From Diphasiastrum complanatum (taxonomy: Eukaryota > Streptophyta > Lycopodiopsida > Lycopodiales > Lycopodiaceae): a stretch of DNA of 64,000 nucleotides. Under the pieces are notes generated by a model. That model was not told where the DNA came from. It saw only the letters and a list, made by a program, of their open reading frames with translations, and ran no database searches. Made by a program: the position numbers and the translations under genes. Shown one piece after another: positions 45,278 through 57,563 of the stretch (its first letter is position 1; the number at the start of each line of letters is the position of its first letter). Location: NCBI GenBank assembly GCA_029204225.1, contig CM055099.1, positions 57,981,982 to 58,045,981 on the forward strand, in the 5' to 3' direction.

Positions 45278-46421
45278 CTGCTCCCCACCAGCTGCAATCC
45301 TAACCACATACTTGTGGTCACTTGGTGCGGTTGCCAACTGTAGCTTCTGCACCAATTTAGCACTAATAAAATTATAAGTAGAACCGTCATCAAAAAGAGC
45401 ACTCACGGGTTGGCTACCTACGAACCCACTCATACGAATGAGGTCGTGAGGTCAAAAATCGCAGTGTTAAAACATCAATTCATACAAATTGTTTCATCTT
45501 TAGAAGATACATCAATGCAATAAATAGAAGAATTACCTGGTGTCTTAAAAGAGCGACCATCTTTCTTCCATCTCTTTGGGCAGTCCTTAGAAAGGTGCCC
45601 CTTCTCCATGCAAGAGAAACACAACCCGTCGCTTTTGGCCTTATCAAAGTCAGCTCTTTGCAACCGAGGGCGCTTCTTTTTCTGTCCCAAAGCGGAAGCT
45701 TCATCAACAATATGCTCTTTGCTCTTTTTAAAAGGAGGGCCCATAGAGGGTTTGTCTTTGGATTCAGGCTTTTGCTGTTCTTTGTAGGTCATAGTGTGCA
45801 TGTCGTCGAAAATCTGAACGAAATGCACGACATCCTCTAAGGATTGTGGCGGACCTCCAACTGATATTCTTTGGGCAAGCCCAATATGAAATACAACTTG
45901 AGGAGCACTCCGTCTATGCAGTGAAAAAACCACGAAGCAACCTCCTGGAAGTCTTGCAAATAGACGTACAAGGGCTTCGTCCTCATTTGCAACGTGGCAA
46001 ATTGACGATAATATTCAAAATCGTCAAGGCTACTTGAAAGTCATCCCAAATAGTTGGGACCGTCGCTCAATCTTTAAGATCCTACCACCATGAGTATGCT
46101 TTACTGCGTAAGAACATGATGGTCATTGCAATCCGCGAGCTATTTGGTAGATTGTGCATGGAGAAATGAGAAGTCCATCGATCCAACCAAGCCAACGCCA
46201 CATTCTAGTGTCTGCTCTATGGTAAAAAACTCCAAAGTAAACATTGGGTTGAGGAGTGCTTGCCGAGATTGGGACATAGCCCACATTTTGGCCTCTGCCC
46301 ATTCATGTTTAGTTCGCATGTCAATAATTTGTTGCTGCAATAAATTAATTGCACGTGTCATATTCTCCATATCAGTCCCGACAGGACTTGGAGCTCGGGT
46401 TTTCTCCATAGGAGTGTCCAT
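45278..46421 (-). pseudogene. Gypsy-A, 5' half: GAG and protease
   Basis: The GAG start is probably ATG at 46,421 (MDTPMEKTRAPSPVG), followed by a heptad-rich stretch MTRAINLLQQQIIDMRTKHEW. After frameshifts near 46,140-45,950, QSLEDVVHFVQIFDDM leads to a zinc knuckle, CFSCMEKGHLSKDC, near 45,620. Beyond a stop near 45,478, the retropepsin-type stretch PVSALFDDGSTYNFISAKLVQ (about 45,410-45,340) carries DDG in place of the catalytic DSG/DTG. Sequence stops at the LTR edge exactly within GGEQ. It continues, after removal of one 5-bp target copy, at 27,223 on the other strand. Confidence 0.85.
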
Positions 46422-47721
46422 GGCAAAGGCAGTATGTAGCAACAAGCAAGAGGAAAAACGAAAAACAATGGTATCAAAACCGTTGAAAACTAATAAACTA
46501 GAGAACAAGGCCTCAAGAAACAAGTGAGCTTGAGAACTCAAAAACTCTACAAGCAACTTTGAGAATGGGGTAGAGGAAGGTGAACGTACCTCTTTTATGC
46601 CCTCCCCAAAGCTCCTCTCCAACCTCATGCAAAACGAACAAGTGGGACTCAAGAAAGGCCCTGTTTGTCCCTTCTAGGTCTTTAATGCCATGTGGAGCCA
46701 TAAAATGGTGCCACATGGCCCATGGATTTCAAATAGTTTTTAAACTTAGTTAAATCCCTTCTCTCACCTCTTTTCCCTTACGTACCTCACTCCTCTCCCA
46801 AACCTTGGAGACTTGTAGGTACAGGGAGGGAAGAAGAGAGAAGTACGAATTTGAAAGGACAGGCAACTTGGTTCAACCTTTTAATTAAGATTCACGGGGT
46901 CTAATATACTTTTCAGCTTAGAGCTTGTAGTTTTACAATTAAGTTTAAACTTTTCTTTTAAAGTTTAAGTACTATACCTTAAACAAAGCCTGTCTTTTAA
47001 AGATTTCTTTGAAAAAAAACAGAAGTACGTGGGGCGAACTGCCTCCTCTTCCCAGTAGTCACCTCAATAGAATAATAAGGGGAGGAGATAGTACAATCCC
47101 CTCCCCCCCCTTTTTTAAGATGAATAAAAAAAACAACCTGTCCAGCCTGCAATTGCGTTGCAACTACAGGCTGCGGATCTGAAAGCACCCCCCCATTCTA
47201 AAAAGATAACCCACCCGCTACCAGACTGTCAGCATCTGCGCTGCATGCCAGTATAATGCTGGAACAGGTCACGGCTTCCAAGATTTTACTTATTTTTTTT
47301 GTCTCTACAAATCCAAAGAAAAAAAAGTTGCATTCTATTCAACACTATAGTTAAACTTAATCCACACAATTTTCCAAGTAAGACCAAACCTTGGAAGCTT
47401 TAAACTTTGAACAAGCTTCAACCAAACTTATAAATTTAAAGAAGCTTATTAAAGCCTTACCTTCTTTTCAAGAAATCAAGAAAAGACTTATAATTATTTA
47501 AGCTTTTTAGAATTGCATGAAAAGAGAAGTTAAAGAAAGGATAACAAGTAGTCATAAACTCACTAGTTCCAATCTTTAGCAAGAAGCTCAACCTTGTCAA
47601 GAATAACTTGAAACAAAGGCTTAATAAAACCATGTAGTCACATTCCAATAAGGAATACCAAACCACAAAGGCGTATAAGGGAACTTGTGCACCTTAAAGA
47701 GAATCGACTGCTTTGATACCA
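46422..47721 (-). mobile_element. Leader and primer-binding site of Gypsy-A
   Basis: GCTTTGATACCA at 47,710-47,721 reads TGGTATCAAAGC on the minus strand, a one-base variant of the tRNA-Met site. About 1.3 kb of leader follows. It contains a C-rich tract near 47,100-47,112 and no gene. Confidence 0.65.
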
Positions 47722-48607
47722 ACTATTACAACTCTCTAAGATCTTCGACTACCTTGAAGGTTCCACACACCCCATACCAGTGACGATGCACCGTATCCGC
47801 CCATCCACAGGGTCAAAACTGACCCACCCCCATGCACTAGAGCTATTGACATGATTATGCCCAGTCAACCAACCATTGCACTCGGCTCTCCCTAACATAG
47901 ATCTCCTGGCCTGGAGATACATCCTGGCTCATGCACGTGCTCTCCATCCACCAACTCCTGGGTAGACTGAGTGAATGAAAAGAGGAAAACCTCGCCAATA
48001 TGTAGACATAGCATAGTGGGTCCCATCAAGCACGATCCTGTCGGCGACTCGTGACCACCTAGGATGGTGACATGTGGCACCCAAACATGTCGATAACACA
48101 TGCCCCTTGTGAGGCCATCACTGAAGGGCGTACCGTTATGGTACAGAACAAACATACACATGACAACATCACTTCGCTCATCACTAGTCTGATTATCAAC
48201 ACAATCAATCGGCCATCCTTCTCTGAATTGCTCGATATGGTTTGTGACAACTCTCTTGCGCATTCTCTACACTGCTCTCTCCTCCATGACCTCTCTCTCA
48301 TCCTTTCCTACCAGCAACAGAGGTCCCTTCCCCTTTTTTTGTTTCTCTTTTCTATTTTCTTTCTGGCTTTCTTGCCCACCATTCAGTTTCTTGGATGTCG
48401 CTTTCAACTGAATGTGATTTTCTCAACTCCCCACTAACATGTCATATTCGAATAACACTCAACTAACTATTTTGTCCTCAACTCATGGTCTTACACAACA
48501 AGATGCCATGGTTGGGTCATTAAGTTACAAGTCTAGTTATTTTATAGAACATTAAAAAAAACTATCGACAGTCGCTTAATCCTGATATTGGTAGAGAATC
48601 TACAAAC
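47722..48607 (-). repeat. 5' LTR of Gypsy-A, missing its first bases
   Basis: The left edge GTTGTAATAGT abuts the primer-binding site; the ancestral end was presumably GTTGTAACA. The right ~450 bp match the 3' LTR at 36,600-37,075. Similarity ends near 48,607 (GGTAGAGAATCTAC), about 45 bp short of the LTR start seen in the other copy. Confidence 0.65.
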
Positions 48608-48805
48608 AAATTGAGAGAAGAATGAAACACACAATTATATTCTGGAGCAAAGGCATCTCGTTTGGCCGCTTTGTAGCTTATATTAAACCTCCAAGCAAAA
48701 TACAAATAGAGTGATACAAGTGTTACATCCTATTCTGAGTAAATAAAATTGAGATTTTAAAGATTTTAGTAGATGTGTTGTTCAAGTCAAAAGTTAGTTG
48801 GCTAG

Positions 48806-49144
48806 ATGATTTTATTTTATATTATGAAAATTCATTTGATTATGTATAGCTTATTGCGCAAACTACTCCAAGAAGGAAACACTATGTTAGAGACAAGAGG
48901 TGAGGCACTAAAAATGTTGAGTGCAAGGGGAATGGACTATACATTGCATCATGCTTGTCCAAAAGATTGCATCTTGTATCTTGGTGAGTATCGGGGGTTA
49001 AAAGCTTGTCCTATATGTGATACTCCTCAGTATCGAGATGACTTAGAAGGGACCACTATCCCATACAAGGTGTTACAACACTTTTCAATAATCCCACGAT
49101 TTAATGAAGTTGAAGTGCAGTCTAAACTTCAAGACCCTTCATAG
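48806..49144 (+). pseudogene. CACTA (En/Spm) TNP2-type transposase fragment
   Basis: The reading frame contains HHACPKDCILYLGEY, LKACPICDTPQYRDD and IPYKVLQHFSIIPRF. This is the Transposase_21 pattern of paired Cys motifs followed by the P-x-K-V-x-x-x-F-x-I-x-P-R block. The fragment covers only the N-terminal zinc-binding part. It stops at 49,142-49,144, just before a perfect hairpin. Confidence 0.8.
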
Positions 49145-49155
49145 GTATTTCACTC

Positions 49156-49564
49156 TAGTAAATTGAAGCTTGAGGCTTTTCAAACCCTAGGAAGCTTTCA
49201 CCATAGCCATTTTTCAAAGAGGAGAGAGAAGAGGAGGAGGAGAGGGTCTCATTGAAAAGGACTTAAACATAGTGTTTTGAAGTGAACACACTTCTAGAAG
49301 GTTTCTGTGCCCAAGGAATTTGATTCATTTTTTGAAGGTTCAATGGCTAATAGAAGGAATGTGCACTCTTGGATTATCCTTACCATTACATTAGAGTGAA
49401 ATTCCTTGGGCACAGAAACCTTCTAGAAGTGTGTTCACTTCAAAACACTATGTTTAAGTCCTTTTCAATGAGACCCTCTCCTCCTCCTCTTCTCTCTCCT
49501 CTTTGAAAAATGGCTATGGTGAAAGCTTCCTAGGGTTTGAAAAGTCTCAAGCTTCAATTTACTA
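49156..49564. repeat. Near-perfect 166-bp inverted repeat (hairpin)
   Basis: Arms 49,156-49,321 and 49,399-49,564 are reverse complements with a single mismatch that I could find (GAGGC versus GAGAC near the base). The loop is 77 bp. An arm contains a purine-rich GAGGAGAGAGAAGAGG stretch. The pair lies in the leader side of a minus-strand copia LTR. Confidence 0.93.
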
Positions 49565-49771
49565 CACCTCATTCATTTACTCCATTGTTGCCAATGGCCA
49601 TTTTCAAGCATCTCTATGGTAGTAGGACACCCACCATCCTTGCTTTACATATCCAAAAATGTCCTTGTGTAGAAAAAAATTCACGCTTTTTCATCTCCAA
49701 ACCCTAGCCCATGGTTATTTGAATTTTCTCATAATTCGGCTAAAGTAGCTTGTAACTTGTACCACACCAAG

Positions 49772-50280
49772 GCTCTGATACCATGATAAATGTCGATTTG
49801 CACGGTGGTTTATGTTACGATTCCAACAAGGTATCAACCATAGAATATGGAAAATTAGAAAGAAACTAAGGTCACACCAAAGAACTCCAAAACTTGTATT
49901 CACAAAAGAGCTAAAAATGTACATATATACAGTCTTACTTTTAGGGAGATACCGATGCATGGCAATACGGTCCAAGTTACGGGACACGTGTCATGACCTA
50001 CTCAGTATGTGCTGTCAAATAGCACTCCTGCACACTATCACATAAATGAAAAGTTCAAAAGCACTGCTAAAATGGAAAATAATCATGGAATCGTAAATTT
50101 AAACTCGGGCTTACATAATCTAATAGGATTCACCATGACAATGCTTAAAGTCGTGTCTATAAAAATATGCAAATACCATCCTAGAGGCCAAATTGGATTA
50201 AAGTCAAATGCGTTGACCATAAGTCAAAGTGTGGCCTCACATGTGTGGAATCTTCATGAACCAATACCATTTTTTTATTA
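49772..50280 (-). mobile_element. Primer-binding site and LTR of a truncated minus-strand copia element
   Basis: GCTCTGATACCA at 49,772-49,783 is followed by TGATAAATGTCG, the form of an LTR end (ATTTATCA on the minus strand). A minus-strand TATA-like TATATATGTAC lies near 49,918-49,930. The outer LTR edge is not recognisable; 50,280 is a rough limit. No coding part of this element was found to the left. Confidence 0.55.
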
Positions 50281-50382
50281 ATAATGTTTGTTTTGCATTT
50301 TTAAAATAATCAAACAAATTTTTTTATTTGTATTCGAACTCACCTTAAAAAAAGTCACTACCGAGAGAATCTAGATGATAAT

Positions 50383-50610
50383 TTACAAATACTGCAACAA
50401 AGATAACCAGGTGACTAATATATCAAAAAAAGCTTTTGACTTACTTTGAGCATTTAAATTGTTAGAAATGAGTCACTTTGATGGTCAAACTCTCTTCAAA
50501 TACAGCAACAAAGAAAATAACCTGGTGATTGATATATCAAAAAAAGCTTTTAACTTACTTATAGCATTTAAATTGTAAAAAATGAGTCACTTTGATGATC
50601 AAACTCACTT
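50383..50610. repeat. Two-copy tandem duplication, ~113-bp unit
   Basis: Both copies contain AACAAAGA..ATAACC(A/T)GGTGA, ATATATCAAAAAAAGCTTTT and ATGAGTCACTTTGATG. They start near 50,383 and 50,497. Confidence 0.8.
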
Positions 50611-50636
50611 AAAAGTGACACCTCATTTTGTATTAT

Positions 50637-50762
50637 GGAAGGAGCCGGGCAGAGGCCATTTTGCCCGGTTCGGATTTCCAAAATTTTTTAGGCTCTCCGG
50701 GCCTCGCCTAAAAATTTTTGGAAATCCGAATTGGGCAGAATGGCCTCTGCCCGGCCCCTTCC
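50637..50762. repeat. 57-bp-arm hairpin
   Basis: Arms 50,637-50,693 and 50,706-50,762 are reverse complements with about five mismatches and a 12-nt loop. The core GCCGGGCAGAGGCCATT is GC-rich while flanks are AT-rich. The shape is that of a small MITE or a hairpin-RNA precursor. A repeated GCTGCCAC(G/A)TGGCAG segment follows (50,801 and 50,861). Confidence 0.85.
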
Positions 50763-50899
50763 TTTGCGTGGATTTTTGGACCCTTTTTAAACCAATCCTT
50801 AGCTGCCACGTGGCAGGTGCAAGCAAAATAGCACTAAAAAAATTTGAGACCAATCCAATGCTGCCACATGGCAGACGCAAGCAAAATCTGCACTAATTT

Positions 50900-52500
50900 T
50901 TAAAAAAAAAAACAAGTGACTATTCTGCTTTTTAATCTGTTCAGAAATGGGCATAATAGTCACCAAAAATCCATTACTTTAAAGCAATGGTCACAATAAT
51001 GACACTCAAGTCTAAACCAATGAGCTATAGTGTCAATTTGCGAAGCTACAAATATAGCTCACTTTATTTAAAAGAAAGATAATGGTGACTCGTGAACGCT
51101 TGAACGTGAAAAAATATACAGTCCTGAAACGAATCCCTTTTAAGCGAATACTTAAAGAAATACATAAAAGACCTTTTAGCTTTTCTGAGAGTAGGCTGGC
51201 TACTCTTCAAGACGTGAAATACAGCTAACGAAACTAGTAGGCAAGACCATTTGGCTTTTTCGAAATCGGGATTAGCCCGCACCATAGCATCGTGAACGGA
51301 TGACGATCACAAGAGCCCCAGACCGAGTTCTAAAGTTTTGAGTATATCAAAGTCATTTTTCTGCAGTCTGGAGGTCCTCGTCTGAATATGAAGAGTCAAG
51401 TCAGTTCATGGATGGACATTTGATTCAGTCGTCTTACCTCGTAGAAGTCTTCTGTGCAGTTTAGGACTTGCGAGTCCCAATTACCAAGTCTTGGCTCTGC
51501 AAGATTGTACGCAAATTAGGAACTCGCAAGGTTCATGTCACATATATGACTCATGAGATTGGAATTAGCAACAGGGGTTCTTAGAACTTAGACTGTAAAT
51601 TGAAAGTTACTCCGAGGAGAACACTGGCAGTGCTTCACTGCTTCTGCACTCTGACTCCTGAGCAAGTATTGCTGACGTAGATTACATCAAGCATTGCTCC
51701 AACACGAGAGAGATGGTGGCAGCAGTCGGGCGGCGGGCCGGGGAATCAATATGCATGCCGTCACTGATGACGACTACAGGACGAAGTGACCGTCTCGAAT
51801 CTGTGCACTGGACAGTAGGAAATCCTGAACTGTTTAACGAATGTTGATTCTTATTTCTCAACCGTCATACATTTGCAAGAAGATAGTAACAATCGATCAC
51901 CCAATGACAGAGGCCAGCCTCCAGGGCGAAATTGTGATAAATGAATACGTTATCTCTAGTCCGTGACTCCTCAGTTTTGGCCCTCGAGAAACTGAGCTGA
52001 AAATTGAGAATCGGGATGCTCGTTGCTGAGCCAAAGTAGCAAAAAAGCGTAGGAACAATAATTAGTATAGGGGAGACCACCAACGCACTGAACGCAGTGC
52101 TAGGTGCAGGCTACAGCGGCCAACCATGCCAACGACACGACAGGAATGGGAGGATTCAAGAGGACTTTACGTACGTGGCGTCGAGCGTTGGGTAGTGGTA
52201 GCCATGAGAGAGGAACCTGGGTCCTGGGGTTGTCTTTTCAGCACCGTCACCGTGCAGTCGTAGCCTGACCGAGGTTGGAGTTAGTGAGTGAGAGACTGAG
52301 AGTGTAGTGAATTTGGTAAGATAAATGTTGCTCAGTTGGAGTGGCGATCGAGGGCGAGGAGTGTCCAGCCTCCACGCCACCTGGTTAGCATTGAGGAAGA
52401 AACAAAGTTCAAACGTATACGATGGATCATGGATGGTGGGAACCAAACATCAATGGGAGGAACATGTGATTTTACAATCTCAAAATGCCAAGTGATGAGA
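50900..52500. other. Intergenic, no gene supported
   Basis: Mixed-composition sequence with short open frames on both strands, none with a motif or splice support. Confidence 0.4.
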
Positions 52501-53660
52501 TTTTTTTTTTTGGGGGGGGGGGTGGCCTGCCTCCCCGAGGGCCTTTCGCGCTAGGAGGGCCCTTGTCCGAGGGCGGCAGCCCGAGGGCAGGGCCCGACCT
52601 GCACGGAAGGCCAGAGGGGTTCGGGCTTTCCCCTGCGTAATGACAGGTCTCTCATGGATTTCGGCAGAATCATTCACGCGTTTATTCAAGAAGGAGAATT
52701 TTGGGCAAAACTACTGCTTACTTCATATGCAAGCAAATTCCACCTTTGGAGGTGCATCACAAATACAAAGGAAAATCGAAAACTTGGCATTACGTGAGTA
52801 TTTTGGAGGCACCTCCACAGGTGGAATATGCATGTAAATTTAGAGCTAAATTATTTTGTAATCATTTAGGTATGATTTTCAAGTGGACATAGTTATGATG
52901 GAATGTGCATTTGGACAGCCAATGATGGGGTGTCATATAGCGCATGCACATCTCCAAGGTAGACAGCCAATGATGCGTTGTCACATAGCGCCTACATATG
53001 TCGCACATAATTTTCAAGTGGACATAGTTATGATGGAATGTGCATTTGGACAGCCAATGATGGGGTGTCACAAAGCGTATGCACAGCTCCAAGGTGGACA
53101 GCCAATGACGCGTTGTCACATAGCGCCTACACATGTCGCACATAATTTTCAAGTGGACATATTTATGACGGAATGTGCATGTGGACAGCCAGTGACAGGT
53201 TGCCACGTACCGCATGCACATTTTGAAGGGAAGGACTCCTCCTCGAGGCATTCCGCCCTTGGAAGATAGCCCGAGGGCATAAGCTTTTCCTAGGGCAGAA
53301 CGCCCTCGGAGGGCGACCTTGCCTCCATTTTGTTTAAATGGTTTCTCTTCAAATTTTCCCCCAGATCTAAACAATATATTGTGATGTGATCGATTAAAAA
53401 TTCTTAAAATTACATAATTCGACATGATGTTTTGAACCATACTTTGATCATCCATGATCATGGAAATTTGAAGTCTTTCAATTATGTGTTGAATGAGTTT
53501 TGACGTGCAAAGTGAGTGTGAAATTTTCCATATGGGGTGTGGAAAATTGTGGGAGGGAAGGCCCGGGCCTTCTGCCCCAGGAGGGGGGTGCTCGAAATCC
53601 CCATTGAGCAGGCAAAAGGCAGGAGGGCATGGGCCTTCTCTTGCGTAATGACACGTGCGA
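52501..53660. repeat. GC-rich repeat island with a 136-bp minisatellite
   Basis: The island begins with T11 followed by G11. The words CCCGAGGGC and GAGGGC recur (52,535-52,590 and 53,255-53,320), and TTGCGTAATGACA/CTGCGTAATGACA appears near 52,631 and 53,641. Between them a ~136-bp unit (AAGTGGACATAGTTATGATG, then GGACAGCCAATGATG and CACATAGCGCCTACA) is tandemly repeated about 2.6 times from 52,879 to 53,235. Long open frames on both strands here are products of the repeat. Confidence 0.8.
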
Positions 53661-53799
53661 AGGTGTTTTTTTTTTTGTGTTTCTCTTTTTGCTGATTTTT
53701 TTTTCCACATTTTTTCTTCTCCCGGTCCTTATGTAAATTTCTAACTAAATAATAATAATTCTAGTTTTTTCATTTTCCAAAAAAAAAAAAAAATAGATT

Positions 53800-54110
53800 T
53801 CTTTCGATTCTTTTTTGACGGGGTGCATTTGGATAGCCAATAGCAGATGCACATTTCGCATGTGCTATCTGGCAACATGTCAGTGGTCGTCCACCTTCGC
53901 ATGCGCTATGTGGCAACACGTCATTATTTCTAGTTTTACTTTTTCTTTTTAATGTTCTTTTTGCCATAATTATTTTTACATGCACCTTCTGCGCACTCGA
54001 AGGTGCGTGTAAAAAAGGAAAAAAATTTGCATGCACCTGCCGACAACCCAAAGGTGCATGTAAAAACAAATTGCAAAAAATTGTTTTGCTCCCACCGTTC
54101 TCTTCATTAA
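53800..54110. repeat. Short inverted repeats around GCATGCACCTT words
   Basis: ACATGCACCTTCTGCGCACTCGAAGGTGCGTGT (described as a 13-bp stem at about 53,979-54,011) and a second AGGTGCATG pair near 54,030-54,062 form small hairpins. CGCATG(T/C)GCTAT.TGGCAACA(T/C)GTCA is duplicated at 53,857 and 53,897. Confidence 0.6.
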
Positions 54111-55689
54111 AAAGTTAAATTGAAAATATGTCATAGGAAGGGCATCAACTTTAATTAAGATTTAACGTCAATGATTGTTTAAAGGACAAGAGTTTAAGTT
54201 TAACAAGATAATGTTATCAAACCAGGCTAACCTTTTTGGACTTTCGTTGAAAGGCAAGACCATCCACTTGAATAGGCTGGCCAAAAAAGTTTGAATCCTA
54301 AAAGAAATGTTTAAAAATATGAGAGCTCACTTTAATCATTTGTCTCACATAGCAAGCGAATGTGGTAGGTACTCTAGGCTAACTTTTTTGGCCGTTTCTT
54401 GCCAAGGTAAGACCATCCATGTGTCTTTTGCCAAGAATACAACTATCATTGACTGTACAAAATGTACAAAAAGTAACATTATCAACCACTGAATTTTTTG
54501 TACATTCTTTGGTAAAAGGGCCTCTACTAGCACGAAAGCCTAAAATTTAAGCTTAGTTGTCTCTAAAAGCTTTTTCATTGAAGAAAGGCTCACCTCGCCA
54601 AGAAGGCCGTTATATATCCACATGTTTAGATCACCATATCAAAATTTTTGTCAAAACATCAAGTGTATGCTTGAGTTGAAAATTGTGAGAGCTTCGGATT
54701 CTAAAGTGAGGGGATTCCTATAGAAGACACCACCATAAAATTGAACACTCAAAAGAAAAGATTGATAACATGTTTCATCATCCCCAAGACATGATAGAAA
54801 GCTCATTTTCAACAAATGACCACTTAACCTTCCAGGAAGAGCATGCGACATCAATCTATAAGCAAAAATATGATATTTGAGATAAGGAAAGTTTGAATGG
54901 AACTTATCATAATGAAAATAACTCAAAAACAATTAACAATTCCAATCCTCTAGTGAAACAATAAGCTTATTCAACAAATGGGTGGTGAAAACATAGGAGC
55001 AATATTCAAACTAATATTCATATTCATCAAACATCTTTGTCCTAGACTAATTTTGCTACAATTTGAGTGCACTTGAAATACAAATAGTTTGTAATAATAA
55101 GTATGTAAGAACACCATGGGCTATCACTGAAAGGGTCAATAGCCACTTCAAATGGATAAGCATCTAAGTAGGACTTAGCACTAGAGTTGTTCTCAACACA
55201 CTTTTGTGCGCATGTGCACAAAAGTGCGCATAAAACCCTTGGTCACTTGATGAGACATAACATGTCATCAAATGATTGAAATTTCAATCTTTCAATTGTA
55301 TGCAGAACAAGACTCAACTCTTCATTGTGTTATCAAAAGAAATAATTTGTTTTTCTCAATTAATGGAAATGAACCCCAAAGAATTTCAATGTTTAGTATT
55401 TTGCAGCACTTCACTTGGGTAACTATATCTCTATAGGACTCCAAATTTAATGTTTTTATAGACATGTTTCTATGGTCGTAAATGATTTTTGAATGTAGAT
55501 AGCCAAAAAAAGGGTCGTAAAAAGAACCTTTAAAAGAGCTGTGACGTTTTAGCACCTTTCAATAATTTTCAACACTATTCAGCACTTGACATGGGTAACT
55601 TTAGATGCACATATCTCTACATAACTCCAACTTGAAGCAAATTTGAGAGAGATGTTTCTATGGACCTCATATTATACTTTTTAAAGTAG
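54111..55689. repeat. Gene-free region with imperfect direct repeats
   Basis: GGCTAAC(C/T)TTTTTGG and AAGACCATCCA(C/T) recur at 54,226-54,271 and 54,377-54,422. A ~105-bp unit (ACTTGGGTAACT, ATATCTCTA, TGTTTCTATGG) is repeated near 55,397-55,480 and 55,575-55,680. A palindrome CTTTTGTGCGCATGTGCACAAAAG lies near 55,201-55,226. No gene. Confidence 0.5.
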
Positions 55690-55699
55690 ACAAACACCA

Positions 55700-56772
55700 T
55701 CTATCTTACTCTCCTTGGAGGATCCTAAGCATAAGGGAATGGATCCCACACCTTCAACTTTACATTCATGACCATTTGCTGTAAAAATGGACTTTATAGG
55801 TCCTACATAAGGTGTGAGTTGAGAAAATACTCCCTTTTACCCGACATGTGGGAGCTAGCCCCACTATCTATCCACCAAGGATCTTCACCTTTGACATTTG
55901 ATGATGAAAAGGTTGACATCATGAGTGAGTCCTCATGATAGCTCTCTTCCTCCTCTTGTCCAATGTTGGCTTGGTTTTGATCTTGCCTCCTCTTGAAGCA
56001 TTCCGAGGCATAATGCCCCATCTTGCTATAATAGTAACACTTTATCTTAGATTTGTCCTTCTTGGGCTTGACTTGTGATGATGAGGATGTGGATCCTCTT
56101 TTTGAAAGCTCCTCGGTCTTTGCTTTGCCATTGCTCTTGAAAAATAAGGCTTTGTCATCACCATCATTGATGGAGAGCCTCTCCATCCTTGATTTGATAT
56201 GAGCCATCCTACTCTCCTCGGCCATCAACACACTTTGCAGGTCTTCAATTGTAGGCAAGTTTCCCATGATGGCATAACTTTGGACAAGGTTAGTAAAATC
56301 ACTACATAAGCCATTCAAAACTATTTGCACAAGCTCACTCTCTTTAATAGGTCCACCAACATAAGTAAGCTCTTTGTTCAAATCTTTTACTCTCAAAACA
56401 AATTGTTGTCCACTCTCACTCCTCCCTTGGAAGCATTGAAGAACTTGGTTCTTAAGGGAAAGTAACCTTGAGGTATTCTTGGACTCATAGATCTTTTGAA
56501 GAGTCTCCCAAGCCTCTTGGGCTGAGGTACATGCTCCTACTTCTTTGAGCAATCATTTGCAACATTCATCTTAATACAATGAAGTGCAAGCTTGCACCTT
56601 CTCTTGTATTTAGTTGCTTCTTGTGGATGGATTGGCTCATATTCCTCCCCATTCACAATATCCATCAATCTTGCATGATAAGGATGGATTCCACTCCTAA
56701 CTTCCAAATTGAATAATTTGAAGAGTTAAATCTATCACTAGAATCCAAAAGATAGGCACTTATGGATGCCAT
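55700..56772 (-). pseudogene. Copia-3 GAG and partial protease
   Basis: ATG at 56,772 (MASISAYLLDSSDRFNSSNY) is followed within 35 codons by stops and a frameshift. From 56,552 a long open GAG runs to 55,803. The zinc knuckle is CYYYSKMGHYASEC: the second Cys of CX2C is replaced by Tyr, so it is probably non-functional. The protease motif WWIDSGASSHMS is near 55,860, and SIFTANGHE with VGSIPLCLGS follows to about 55,700 in a shifted frame. Confidence 0.85.
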
Positions 56773-57563
56773 ATTCAATGATAAGGAGATAGATTCAAAG
56801 AAACAAGATAGATTGTACAAGATATGATCACTACTAGCTATCCCACTCTCTTTGGGACCTGAGATGAATCACTCTTTGTTCTCTCAACAAGATCTAAGGT
56901 GATCTTGAGCTTGATCTATCTTCTAGATCCAAACTTACTATAGATTTGATAAAACTAGTCTCCTCCTTGATCTCGACTTCACAAGAAGGGTGAATCCACC
57001 TATACTGAACCAAAAGCACTTTATAACACACAAATGTCTTACAAATAAAGCCTCTTAAATTTAGGTTGAATCACATTGACATATTCAATCACAAACCTAT
57101 CTAAAACCGAGTAGAATAGAAACACAATTTTCACAGTTTTGCATTTCTAGATGAAAACTCATCAAAACACTTGATCTGAACCTAAAAGGTGTATTTTAGG
57201 ACTTTAAGAAGCCTAAGAACGACCTAATTAAGCTCTCAAATGGCTTATCCAAACTTCTAAAGAGTGGTGGCATTCAAATCCTTATGAAAATCTCTACTAG
57301 GAGACATGTACTCCAAGATTCAACTCATAAGAACTTTCTAATTTGGTTTGGTTGAATGGAAATGGGTCAATCTCAGTTCCTGAAGCTATAACTCAGCAAA
57401 ACAAGTTCCCTTTGATCTATTATCACTCAAATGAAACCAAATTTGAAGGTACAATCACTAGATTAGCAACTAGTAGCAAGAGCAAACCAATACTACTCAA
57501 ATCTAGGATCAAAGCTTGAGAAAATCAAATCTAAAGCTCACTTTTGATTAGGCTCTGATACCA

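Noticed and set aside
36600-48607. Matching ~450-bp repeats as CACTA terminal inverted repeats
   Set aside because: Their orientation relative to the CACTA fragments is inconsistent with termini, while polypurine-tract and primer-binding-site contexts fit Gypsy-A LTRs.
52862-53710. 282-codon minus-strand open frame
   Set aside because: It is produced by the 136-bp minisatellite and GC-rich island; the apparent protein is a translation of the DNA repeat, and the opposite strand is equally open.
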